Source: Choristocarpus tenellus KU-1152
Taxonomy: Eukaryota; Phaeophyceae
DNA length: 22,114 nt
Direction: 5' to 3'
Assembly (NCBI GenBank): GCA_964200185.2
Contig: CAXNAD020000300.1
Location: 1 to 22,114 of the forward strand
Shown here: positions 1 to 9,652 of the stretch, piece by piece
Layout: the number at the start of each line of letters is the position of its first letter
How positions within the stretch are numbered: position 1 is the first letter of the stretch
Notes under the pieces: generated by a model
What the model saw: the letters and a program-made list of their open reading frames with translations, nothing else
The model's database searches: none
Told to the model about the DNA's origin: nothing
Translations under genes and position numbers: made by a program

Positions 1-60
1 GCCAAGCCCCAAATGGACAAACAGGGCAAAACTCGTACCCTCTAAGATATCTTTGCTCAA
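1..60 (-). mobile_element. MITE subfamily A, partial copy A1
   Basis: The terminal inverted repeat, read on the minus strand from position 60, contains TATCTTAGAGGGTACGAG followed by TTTTGCCCTGTTTGT. It is nearly identical to the left end of copy A2 at 3219. The rest of the element lies outside the window. There is no coding capacity, so it is non-autonomous. Confidence 0.75.
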
Positions 61-1988
61 GTAAGTGTCGATATTAACACCCTGTGGTATAAACACAGAA
101 GATACAATTATGGCGGGGTGATATTTTTTCTGTTGTTTTGTTAGTAAGGAGTCATCAATCTGGGAACGTGTACGAGCAGACACGCAAGGACAGGAGTCGA
201 CAATAAAAAATTACAGAGAGATGGATATAAGTACTTGTCTTTATGCAGTAGATACCCAAGGGGCACCTAGAAGGATTATGAGTGTTGCTTTAGGGAATAA
301 CTTGAGGTGACTAATTTGTCTCGAGAATTCATTTTCTCCTTGACGACTCTCAGAAAATCAAAATGACTTTAAGCGACAAGCACACCGTTTGGTCAACTTG
401 TTGAATTCTTGCTTGCATATAATGGAGAGCAAGAGGTATGCTAATCTAGCGTATATACTGTGATGTGTCATTTTTTTCCGGACATCGTACGCACATATTT
501 TTCCCTTGTTCATTTAGAAAAGGTTGGAGGCATGAGATCGCACGTTAACATATACAGGAATGAAAACCTGTACTGGAAACCTATATAAAGAACCACCGAC
601 CGAAGGATGGACGGGAACCACTTGGTTTTGCATGGTATGTAGGTGAGGGGGATCAAATGTGTTTGTAAAGGTCTATTTTGTAGAACGTCAAAAGACATTA
701 TTTCATTAACAGACTTCCTGTGTGAGGCGGGTGCAACACGAGACGCACAACCATTGCCTTCGTTCTCAGATGCAAAAGGTTCTGAACAATGCCAACAAAA
801 GAAGAGGCCTACACCAGAAGCAACAGAACTTATCGCATGAGGTTCTTCCGGTACTAATGCCGATCGTAGATTATCTCTTCAGCTCATCCAAGGACCACAC
901 TGATCATATCATCCTAACTTCTCACACGTCCTGGCTCTCTGTCCTCCACGTTCATGGAGCAAGTTTTCCGAGCCATTACTGGAGGGGTCCAACTCATTCT
1001 TTAGTGTTTCATCAAAATTGTCGTGTTTAAAAAATAAAGGTATTACCACGTTGCATGAAATGTAATGCAAACATATTTGTAACCCCAATTAATTTGGACC
1101 TACAGACTCCATGCCCAACCCCCCACTGTTCGTCACTGGTTTTGTTGGCCACACAGTCAATGCAACCTGCAATACACAGTCTAATCCTCTGTCAAATTGC
1201 GCACTGACTAAGCTGAAAAGAGGGCACATATAGGTAGCAACTCAAGATAAAAAAAAGTGGCCCCACTGGGCATATATGCACTAATCTCAGTACAAAGTGT
1301 TTGTAGCTCCTTGGTGCTCGTCTCGATGTTGAAGGTCCTTGACATATAGTTGCATACAGCACCCCAATATTAACATGAAATCATGATGCACATAGATTCG
1401 TGCGCCGTTCAAACCACACCTATCAACTTCCGTGGGGGTTCTAATTCCAGTGCCCCTTGATTCCACTGAACTTTCGAGATATTTGCCTTATTAACGTACT
1501 ACTCTAGAGTACATACTGGTTCTACCCATCCAATCATGCCGGGATCCTGTCATACGCAATAGCTAAGACTGAGTGTATACTCTGTGTGCAAGCAGGCTCA
1601 CCTGAAGGATATGCTTTGCATTATTCACCACGACATGTCCATTCTGAAGAGCCCAACGAACGACCACCTACATGACATAGTCAATTTTTTCAGAGAGGTC
1701 AAGTGGTGGTGTTTGATTTTCCAAAACTAGATATACGAGTAAAGACACAAGAATGCGCGTTGATATTTAATACCATCAAATACGGGCTAGATTGCCGACT
1801 ACAGTTGAAGTGCCTTTGTGAGTAGTAGCATAGGGTTTGAGGAATTAATGGAGGCATTATGCAAGGTAGGTACCCGTGTAACATGTCGAAGCACCATCTT
1901 CTCATTATCACTGAATTTTATTTATGCGACCCCTCCTACCCCATTTCGAGGTTGATAACTCTTCCCATTAACTTGATTACATAAAAAA
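61..1988. other. Gene-free stretch, nothing recognised
   Basis: Only short, mutually overlapping open frames are present (for example 722-1030 plus and 1699-1911 minus). They have no motif, no convincing splice signals and no amino-acid composition suggesting a protein. No RNA gene or repeat array was recognised. The stretch is treated as intergenic or old mobile-element sequence. Confidence 0.5.
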
Positions 1989-2135
1989 TGGCTCAAAGTA
2001 TCTGGAGGGGGGGAGGTCTACACCAGGGTGTCCATTCAGGTCCTGACCAGGAGAAGTGCACTTACAATATCCATCTGATGGAAAAGTGGGCCCCGAATGG
2101 ACAGCTGCCACCCCCCCCCCAGATACTTTGAGCCA
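1989..2135 (-). mobile_element. MITE subfamily B, copy B1 (147 bp)
   Basis: The ends are inverted repeats: TGGCTCAAAGTATCTGG at the left and CCAGATACTTTGAGCCA at the right, each flanking a G-run or C-run. Read on the minus strand, the interior matches copies B2 and B3, including the blocks GTCCATTCGGGGCC, AAGTGCACTT and GAATGGACACC. It lacks the segment of roughly 35 bp containing TCGCGATTTTTGGGTGATTT that B2 and B3 carry. There is no open frame, so mobility would depend on a transposase elsewhere. Confidence 0.85.
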
Positions 2136-3218
2136 ATTACCGGAAGTTAAGAAACTAGTTGGTTATATTTCCAGCTCTGACCTCCCCTGAAACCTATTTT
2201 TCTGAAAATAAAATATTTATAGTTCGGGTTAGGACGATCGATTTTCTACAGAGTTCAGACCCTTAGGTACCAACATCCCCCCCACCAATCGTAAAAAGTT
2301 ACAGCTTTGACTAACTAGGAAGTTCGCTTTTTGATTATGTATGTTGCGTCTTCACAATGGTGGGAGAGGCCAGGCTCTCTATTTGATGAAAGATACAGAT
2401 AAATTTATTATAAAATATAATAATAGCTCTAGGTACAGCCATGAAAGAAAATAATGTACTTCAAAGTACAGAGACAGGAAGTGCCTCCCTCACAACTCCA
2501 GAACTAACAACAGAACACGGCATTTTGCAAATAATCCATGAATTTGTTTCTTTGTTCACTGGAGCTCTAGAGAAAAATTTAGCGCAGTTGCCATGACCTA
2601 GGGGAAGGACCTGTTTGCCACAGACATGACCTCAAACCATACTATACCTGTTCAGTAGTACTTCCAAAGTACGTATTACCTACTTCCCCTAAACCTCTTA
2701 CATACCCTCGCTGACTCTCCATCAGCGCTAGGAACAGGTTGGGACTCAGAATTAAGAAAAGGTGTGACAAGAGTGAACAGGAGGGCAATTTGTTTTCTTC
2801 CGAGATAACAAATGAAACAAAATGTTTGAATAGTTTTTAATAATTCTAGTGCCGAGTATATTTTGAGATATTTGTACAATCTAATTCTCCATACAGGCTC
2901 CTTTGTTTCTATTCAAAGGTTTGGGGAGGTATGGCGAAATTGATAGTGATGCCTACCCAACAGCTTTTTTGTTTAAGGTGTGTATGCCTTGTTTAAGGCC
3001 GTTCTTTGAGTGAAAAAAATAGAAAAAACATGTCCTCCAACTATCCGTCTAACCTAGTATATCTGCCATTCCCTCTATCTCAAGCGGTCCTGGTCAACGG
3101 TTATGGAAGGTATATCAAGTTCGGATGTGCTTGTCAACACCTTGTACACGATAAGCCCAGTAGTGGATAAGCTAAGAATGGTCCAAGGTATCTCCCGTTT
3201 TGGTTGTCTATGCTCCCA
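2136..3218. other. Gene-free stretch, nothing recognised
   Basis: Low-complexity, AT-leaning sequence with one short minus-strand open frame (2676-2879) that has no recognisable feature. A small direct repeat TTGTTTAAGG occurs twice near 2968-2998. No coding or RNA gene could be supported. Confidence 0.45.
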
Positions 3219-3482
3219 AAGAGTGAAAGTATCTTAGAGGGTACGAGTTTTGCCCTGTTTGTTCATTTAAACCTTGACTTCCCATGGTGTATTTTATGAC
3301 ATTTTCCGACTCCAAAAAGTTTCGCAGTAGGTAAAATGTGTAAGTCCTGAAAAGGTGTGTCCGGAACATTGATTTTGACACTTCCTAACAAACATGATAT
3401 CCAAAATTACATCAAAATCGCAACATTGACGTTGGGCCCCCAAGTGGACGCGGCTCTACCCTCTGAGATACTTTGGCTCATA
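3219..3482 (+). mobile_element. MITE subfamily A, complete copy A2 (about 264 bp)
   Basis: The left end reads GAAAGTATCTTAGAGGGTA and the right end reads TACCCTCTGAGATACTTTGG, an inverted pair with a decayed left tip. The right end followed by TA suggests a TA target site. The left interior matches A1 and the right interior matches A3, so this copy links the two partial copies at the window edges. The interior has no coding capacity. On the minus strand the block TTGCGATTTTGATG aligns with the TCGCGATTTTTGGGTG block of subfamily B, showing that A and B share an ancestor. Confidence 0.75.
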
Positions 3483-3513
3483 ATCGAGACCAGAATTCAG
3501 TGAGAAGAAGTCT

Positions 3514-3586
3514 GGCTTTGATAGGGTTCAAACCCGCCAAATTGATGTAGGGAGCAACCTCCTGAACCACACTGAGTCACGAGAGG
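3514..3586 (-). repeat. Degenerate tRNA-like / SINE-head sequence
   Basis: On the minus strand an A-box-like run TGACTCAGTGTGGTT (3579-3565) is followed by a B-box-like run GGGTTTGAACCC (3535-3524), one base away from the canonical GGGTTCGAACCC. The distance from the T8-like base to the T54-like base is 47 nt, as in a real tRNA. The acceptor arms (CCTCTCG and CAAAGCC) do not pair, so it is not a functional tRNA. A tRNA-derived SINE head or a tRNA pseudogene fits best. It sits about 30 bp from MITE A2. Confidence 0.4.
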
Positions 3587-3982
3587 GCACTCATTCTGGG
3601 TGGGATGGAGGGTTGTACAAGTTACTGTTTTTGTGCGTGCTTGAAGACACACAAATAGTGGGACCCCTTTTTAAATTCCCTGTTCACTGCTTCATAGAAT
3701 TAATTATTGATACAAATATGTTTAGTCTTCACAGTAGGTTGAGGGATCCCTAACCCATGGTCGAAAGACAGTCCAAAGAACGCAATACGCACTGCTTGGG
3801 GAATACAATGAGTCCATAGAAGAAAAAAGAGAAGTGAGAAAGAACCCAATGTATCTATACGTGTAACAAAGAGAACCCAAGTGTAAAGCACTAACACCAA
3901 AAACGTTGATGAGTCAAACCAGATTCGTTGAGTCGAAGAAAGCACCACTCATCATGTGTGTCATACGATGGAAATGGTTGTG

Positions 3983-4473
3983 GCACATCCACCAGTTATT
4001 CTCCTGTCAACCTATTGCTTCCATTTTCCATCTGCAAGCTCCCCAAAACATCAATGCATTCGAAAGTCGCTCATCCCCCTTGTGTGGTTCTAATCCTTTG
4101 CATAGGAGTCTCTGTTTTCGCACAGTCGCCTCAATACTCTCACATCTAGTCTTGACGAGGGCATCTTCTTTGTAGTTACACTGCATGATGGGTGCATTCC
4201 CTTTGGCGAAATCCAACTCAACGTGGAAGGAACTCGTGGAGGTGGGAGTGAAGCGTTATGTAGTGGACCTGGCGGAGTGTCCATATCATTCAATCATATA
4301 ACAGAACCCTAAGTTTTTCAGTCTTGACCATTCGGATCTTTATTATGCTCAAGTGATATACCTGAGATTCTGTCATAGAGCACATGGTAGTATGGATGGA
4401 AACAACTCCAAGCTTTCTGGATCCTTCGACTGATCTCGGTAGTAATGCTACCTAGGACATGCGAACCTCTAAA
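3983..4473 (-). pseudogene. Non-LTR retrotransposon reverse transcriptase, C-terminal relic
   Basis: Three minus-strand reading frames, taken in order, spell the conserved region downstream of the RT catalytic core in LINE-type elements. First comes LGSITTEISRRIQKAWSCF (about 4455-4399), then after a frameshift WTLRQVHY and VGFRQREC (about 4285-4200), then after another shift DALVKTRCESIEATVRKQRL followed by GDERLSNALMF (about 4165-4040), ending with QENNWW past an in-frame TGA at 4007. These match the family pattern of EI..RI.KAW, W.LR..HY, GFR..R, CESIEATVR and ERLP. In-frame stops and at least two frameshifts make it non-functional. The catalytic YADD region was not found, so this is a truncated 3' remnant. 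The family assignment is from memory of such elements in algal genomes; the decay is seen directly. Confidence 0.7.
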
Positions 4474-4751
4474 AACAAGCATCCAGAAGAATATAAAACG
4501 CAAAAAAAACAGGTCCATGTAATACAATAAAATGTATGGGAACCTATCTAAAGCTTCCCCACAACTTTTTTTTATTAATCGGACAGACTAAAGAGGTACC
4601 TATTAGCCTAACTTTTACGTGAGGAAAACCTAACCATAACCTATCCCTAATGCTAACCAATATTTCAAGGACCATTGTTATTCACAAAATAGTAGTTTCT
4701 TGTCGTCAATCCTACAACACCTCTTCTTAATCATTAGTTGGTATTTGACAG

Positions 4752-4825
4752 ATGTTGTTGTACATTTGGTTTTCCCTGACTCATCTACAAAATGTCAGAG
4801 GGCAGAATAATATCATACAAAATGT
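4752..4825 (+). repeat. Dispersed repeat R, copy 1
   Basis: The segment contains AAATGTCAGAGGGCA followed by an ATAAT-rich run and ATACAAAAT. The same order of blocks, preceded by TTTGGTT and TTTCCC, appears at 18811-18890. In the second location it lies just downstream of a reverse-transcriptase relic, so it may be the 3' tail of a retrotransposon family. The ATG of the open frame at 4792 lies inside this repeat, which weakens that start. Confidence 0.55.
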
Positions 4826-5770
4826 CCTGTGACGGACAGGTCCCTTTGGGAGCTAATCTCATTCCTGATACACATCCACGCGCTCACACAAGTGCATTGC
4901 GCGCACATTTCTTTGTCATTGGTGGCATTCCCACCAACATCAAGCGCAGAGAACTCTTGAGAATTCTCAGACCTCTTACCGTTGACGATCACCAAGATGT
5001 GACGGCATCTGGTGGATCTGGGATTCTCTTCAACTTCTCCTAAGATTTGATGGCTGAGAGAGCTTTGGGTTTGCTGGAAGCACCCCACCATGACACAACT
5101 GGTGATTCTGAACACCCCCGACGACTGATTGGACCCTGCCTCACGACAGTCCCCTTAAACTGATAATTAAAATTCTTCGATCACGACAAAGAAGAAAAAT
5201 GACCGTACTAAGGGAAGGAAGGTGGTATATGATTTGCCAATTTACTTGGTTGTAGGCAAAGGTGTGAATCGTTGGTCGTTGCGTTTAAAAAAACGAAAGG
5301 CTAACGGTAGTATGGTAAATGACAAACAGATCCTAAACGACGATGGTTCCCTCCTCCTTACTCGTATCGTGAACAACATTGAGCAAATATAGGAAGTGTG
5401 GGAAGGCGGAAGCTTCCCCCAGGAGCCAACCCGGACGATCCAACATTATACGAGGATCGAGGTCGTTGACTATACTGCCAGCAGTTACAATTTGTACACC
5501 CTGAAAAGCATGGGTACCTGGAGTGGTGGGGGTGTGAGTAGACTAACAGGTTTCGTCAACATAAAACCTTGATTCTGCGTACTTCTAAATCCTGGAACCT
5601 CTGGAGTAGTGTTCCTGGGTACAGGAGTCGTACTTCTTTCCTCCTTACTGCAACAGGATTAGAAGATGACAATGACACCCCTTCCCATCAACCAATACCA
5701 GAGGCCTCATCGGCTTCAAGGGGGGAATTGCCCCCATCTTTGCCGCATAAAGATCAGTCATGAAAATGCA
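4792..5770 (+). pseudogene. Decayed open frames of unknown origin, first part weakly RRM-like
   Basis: Frame 1 is open 4792-5043 (83 codons), stops at TAA 5041-5043, then stays readable for about 38 more codons. Frame 2 is open from 5171 to 5389, stops at TAG 5390-5392, is open again to TGA 5570-5572, and then runs to about 5770 with one or two further stops. That is few stops for about 200 codons of random sequence. In the first part, FVIGGIP (residues 41-47) and SGGSGILFNF (73-82) sit at the spacing of RRM motifs RNP2 and RNP1, and AERAL follows the stop as in RRM helix 2. The RNP1 match is poor. The second part (DLPIYLVVGKG, WSGGGVSRLTGF, then a hydrophobic GVVFLGTGVVLLSSLL) was not recognised. 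It could be a decayed host gene, a retroelement ORF1 or two unrelated relics. Confidence 0.35.
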
Positions 5771-5962
5771 TAGACAGAAGGAAGGTGAGGTGAGGACGAG
5801 TAGAATAATGATTGCCTCCAAGGACTTTAAACGAGGTGTGCTATGGCTTGGATCTTATTTACTGCAGAATGACCTCAGAGCGATCCGCAACCCTCCTATT
5901 TCTCTCACATACTCCTCCATCCTTTTCATACACCTTCCCTTCCCACCGTCTCTGAGAGCGAG

Positions 5963-6361
5963 TTGACAAGCCCCCTGGAGCGACTTCCAGGTTTTTCGTT
6001 GCACAAGGACTTATGTGCCAACCTGGCGCTTAGCACCTTATTACACAAGCGATTATCCAGTCAGTCCCGCAAAAAGTGCAAATGTATCCCAAGCAAGGCC
6101 AAGGAGCACCCTAGAGATGCGGGGAAAGTTTTGAGATGGTGTTACCTAGATGCAATCTCGTTTACGTTCATACCATACATTTTTATCCATGACTCTCCGG
6201 TGTATAGATGGTTTCAAAATACTCTCACGTGCAAGAAGGGTCGCGGAAGTGCCATACTTGGGACTGCTGTTGTTGACTACTTCAATACCATGCATACCAC
6301 TCCCTGGAATATATTCATGCTGGTGCCGGTCAATGGGCTCTTTAGTATTATGATAATCTGA
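5963..6361 (+). pseudogene. Mpv17/PMP22-like membrane protein fragment (tentative)
   Basis: This is a 132-codon open frame that begins with TTG; no in-frame ATG suits a start, so it is an exon or a relic. Family members are small four-helix proteins of peroxisomal or mitochondrial membranes, with a signature around F.HGP..H.WY..L and a later DQ...P stretch. Here residues 74-88 read FIHDSPVYRWFQNTL, which keeps F, H, W, the aromatic and L, but has D for G, S for P and Y for H. DY at 105-106 stands where DQ is expected, and P114 follows with about three extra residues. RDAGKVLR (51-58) resembles the D...R.LR run before the signature. The substituted G, P and H are all explainable by C-to-T or G-to-A transitions, which fits a decaying copy. 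The N-terminal helices were not found. Chance resemblance is possible. Confidence 0.3.
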
Positions 6362-7051
6362 GTATAAGGGAGCCTGGACAGACCCCGTGAATCTCCCCAA
6401 TTATGCACTAGATACACCACAATTCAAAGTAGTCAATCTCTTCCGAAAATGACTGCACATATTTTCCTTCGAAAATGCTCTTCTAAGCACACATGCACAC
6501 CTCAGAGATCTTCAAAATATTATCAGCTACCAGGCCAACGATGAATAGCACTTAGGGTGTAACTGTCGACATTATTCACTGATCTCCTGGTCGCCAGAAG
6601 ATGAGCACCCCTTGAAGATTTTCTCCGTGGCCCTCAATAGAATCAGACATGACCAAACTCTTGAATGAATGGAGTTACACCATAAACATAGCAATAGTCA
6701 CAAGTACTGGCCACCTATGTAATGCTCTGCAATGGATGTTGGCTACTTCTACTTGGTCAATTCATCGCCCGTCAGTTCCCAAGCTAACCCAGTCAAACAT
6801 GCATGGGCATTCGAAATGTGAAGTGAAACCCTGCCTGCTTGTTCTCTCTAGGAAGATATTTTTTCCTCCGGTGGGAGTGAGCGAGAAGTCAGATTTATTG
6901 TGCTTGTGAAAGAGGGAGACCATTACCAAATTAGCATCATGGACACATTACTGCTGCTTCACCAGTGGTGTCATCTAAGGTTTGGCACAGCACTCTTATA
7001 ACCCTCACCGTAGCTTTTTTGATTATTTAAACGGACTATAGAGGTGCTTCC
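6362..7051. other. Gene-free stretch, nothing recognised
   Basis: One 86-codon plus frame (6649-6909) has no motif or supporting signal. No RNA gene, repeat array or mobile-element end was seen between the Mpv17-like fragment and the telomeric array. Confidence 0.4.
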
Positions 7052-7079
7052 TAGGGTTAGGGTTAGGGTTAGGGTTGGG
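7052..7079 (+). repeat. Internal telomere-type (TTAGGG)n array
   Basis: About four and a half consecutive TTAGGG units, ending in GGTTGGG. Four G3 tracts with TTA or TT loops give the classic G-quadruplex pattern. TTAGGG is the telomere repeat reported for many stramenopiles. Degenerate echoes (AAGGGTTGGG, TAAGGGTTAGGG) occur at about 7208 and 11235. Its internal position suggests a telomere-fusion scar or telomerase repair insertion. Confidence 0.85.
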
Positions 7080-8080
7080 CACCTCGATGACTTCTCAAGG
7101 TGTTGGCGTTTCGGAAGCTCACCGCAGGAAGACAGAAGCAAGGTGGACAGGAGGAGAAAGGTTGATGGATTCGCCTCCAAGACGACATTGAGAATTTCGA
7201 TATTGAGGTTAAGGGTTGGGTATTAGGATCTCTGACCAAAAGAATGGTACGATTGCAATGATTGCCAGCAAAACAGGCTTCATAGCAGAGTGCATTCCAA
7301 GGAAGCAGTGATAGCTAATCGTACGCCACGTTAAAGCAGCGGGTTGAAGTCAATCAAACCACCAACACCACCACCACCACTTTTGTTTTTTATGCTTTCT
7401 CCCTGCCTTCTCTTTTTCATTGTTTTGCATCATTCACTGTTTTCCTTCTCTTTGGTAGCTTCCCCTTCTAATGTGATTGTGTGTTTTTTTCACATTCGAG
7501 TTCTCTTCTCTTCTCTTCACGTCATTTTCCCTTTCACTGTGTTGTTTTTCTTTTATGGTCCTTGATAATTTCTCGAATAATGTGTAATGCCTTCTTTCGA
7601 CTACCTTTTCGACGGGAGACATTAAAACTCCCCTTGCCAAAGTATCTCTCACCACACTATGCCTGCGTGCATTTTTATCTTGATGCTATCTCACCCAGTC
7701 TTAACAACAGCATCGTTTATGTATCACAGGACAAGATCGGTACATTCCCCTTTGTGGAACCCAATGCAACAGAGGATATACCGTATTGTGTTTGCTTCCT
7801 TCTCCATGGTGATAACATCTATCTGGACAATGTTTTCCAGAATCATTGGATCGCGCAAGAAATCATGTGCTCACCAATTCAATCAATCAAAATGTACATT
7901 ATTATGCCCACTGACACTTTGCAGATGATGTTGTCATGAAGGACCAAGAAGAAACATCCCATAAGAATACCACCACATACACGACAACACGATATGGTTT
8001 TGTTTTAATCCAAATAGGAAACTGGGATGCGTCAACCATCTCTTGTTACTTCTGTTAAAATAAACAATAGTACGTGTATC
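7080..8080. other. No supported gene; one long open frame of unknown nature
   Basis: A plus-strand frame is open for 152 codons (7481-7939). Its first 35 residues come from a T-rich, microsatellite-like tract and look non-coding. The remainder (for example YVSQDKIGTFPFVEP and IAQEIMCSPIQSIKM) is not low complexity but matches no family I recognise, and no splice sites or start context support it. A polypyrimidine tract with TCTTC and CACCA repeats spans about 7360-7560. Confidence 0.3.
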
Positions 8081-8111
8081 GTTGCGCGGGAGATGGCGCG
8101 TTTGCGCGGGT
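8081..8111 (+). promoter_or_regulatory. Twin GCGCGGG motif, possible E2F-like promoter element
   Basis: TTGCGCGGG occurs at 8082-8090 and again as TTTGCGCGGG at 8101-8110, with GGCGCG between. Such GC-rich words are rare in this AT-leaning window, and the second resembles the E2F/DP consensus TTTSGCGC. It lies about 860 bp upstream of the first proposed codon of the central gene, so a promoter role is only a guess. Confidence 0.25.
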
Positions 8112-8974
8112 GAGTGTTCACGTACGTCTCATCACTGCTACTGTAGCCAGGAGCTCACACCACCAAGACTAAATAGGACATCAGAGCAGTGGTGCACCGA
8201 CTCTTGGCAAGGAGGTCTCATCGTTGAGAGCTTCTCAAAGCGGCGTGGAAAATATTGATATAGGCTCTGAAATAATCAGTGTGCTAGGCACGGAACGCTC
8301 TGTGCGACAAAGTCTTAAGTTCAAGGTATCTGAGCGGTGTGGAAGGACGGAAGGGGTGAGGGGTGGAGCATGTCCCCATCCGCCTCCACCCTTACAGTGG
8401 CAACTCTGTTGGGATGTTACCTGCAATGTTCAGGATTTTCGTGGAGTCCAACGCTGTCGAGGCATGTTCAGGTACACAATAACGATCATGTATACACCAT
8501 CTCTCCTTGAACAAACAGCATCAAGTCCCAATCACTCTCTGACCTACGATTGGATATTTGCTTTACAGGTTCGTGCAAATCGGTGGCCTGAATCATTAAC
8601 GTAGATATACCCTCGCTATGTAAAAGCGAGCTCTAGACTCACACCTGTCAGAAATAAAATTCAGGTTAAACATTCACAGGAGGACAAGGTCGAAGCAAGG
8701 CCTTTGTCTTTTTCTGAAGGTGACACTCGAGTCTCTTTGTGACAGCAGCATATATCATCCGAAGAGGCCCATTTTCCTTTGAAAATGATGGAGTCACCAA
8801 ACATCTCCCGCAACTGTACCCTACTTACCAACGTATCCTGTTACACGGCCTTTTACACGTACTTAGACCTTGCATCATCACAGAGGAATCACAAGAGCGT
8901 GTTTTCTCGAGTCTGTTCAACCGAGCCTTGCCCAGGGGAGACAGCAACGGCCAAGATGCGTTACCTTGCGTTCA

Positions 8975-9652
8975 ATGGTAGACCCAGACTCTATTTTCGA
9001 CGATGAAGGGGAAGGCGATGCTGATGATGTCACGAGTAAGGTCGTTCCTCAGGTAAGTGATGGCGCCAACATAGAAGAGTCGTTCTTGGAGCCGCTCTCG
9101 GAGGGGGAAAAAGTCAAAAAGTTGGCGTTACGGAGGAAGTTGCTGCGACAAAAGAAGGCAGCGATACTGGCAAAACGGAAGAAGCTTTTGCTGCGGAAGA
9201 AAATGATGGCCGCGAAGGCCAAGGGGCTGAGAGTGAAGTCTAGGGGTAGTGCAAAGGAGGGGTCCTCTTCTATGGCAGACCCAGACTCAATCCTCGGCAA
9301 CAAGGGAGATGAGAGCGAAGAGCCACTCTCGGAGGAGGAAGCAGCCGAGAAGCTAGCGACACGAAAGAAGCTGTCACTCCGGAAAAGGTTGGCAATGCGA
9401 GAAAAGCTGATACAACGGACGAAGGCTATTGCAGAAAACGAAGAAGGGACTGAGGCTGCGGAGGACATCCGTATTAGGCGAACATTGGCCTTCATGAAAG
9501 AGAAGAAGAAGGTCTTGACCGAATTGAGGAAGCAAAAAGAGAAAAGGGCCTTGCCAGGGCTGACAAATGACCCCTTGTTCGACAGGAAACTGATGGCTCC
9601 AACACCATGGGATGAAGTGACGATACTGCCCGAGGGATGCCGGGCTCATCTT
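8975..9652 (+). CDS. Exon 1 of the central gene (acidic/basic duplicated region)
   Basis: The frame contributes 226 residues and ends at CTT before a good donor, GTGAGT, at 9653. The ORF itself continues only 15 more codons into the intron before TGA at 9698-9700. Alternating acidic and Lys/Arg-rich blocks with regular leucines suggest long charged helices. The repeated DNA word ATGG(T/C)AGACCCAGACTC at 8975 and 9272 marks the duplication. A perfect consensus donor, CAG|GTAAGT, lies inside the exon at 9050-9058. Confidence 0.7.

Noticed and set aside
7635-7646. GCCAAAGTATCT as a seventh MITE end
   Set aside because: Twelve matching bases without the purine-rich extension or an inverted partner.
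8224-8604. 126-codon plus frame upstream of the central gene
   Set aside because: No motif, no compatible splice junction to the central gene, and composition resembling random sequence.
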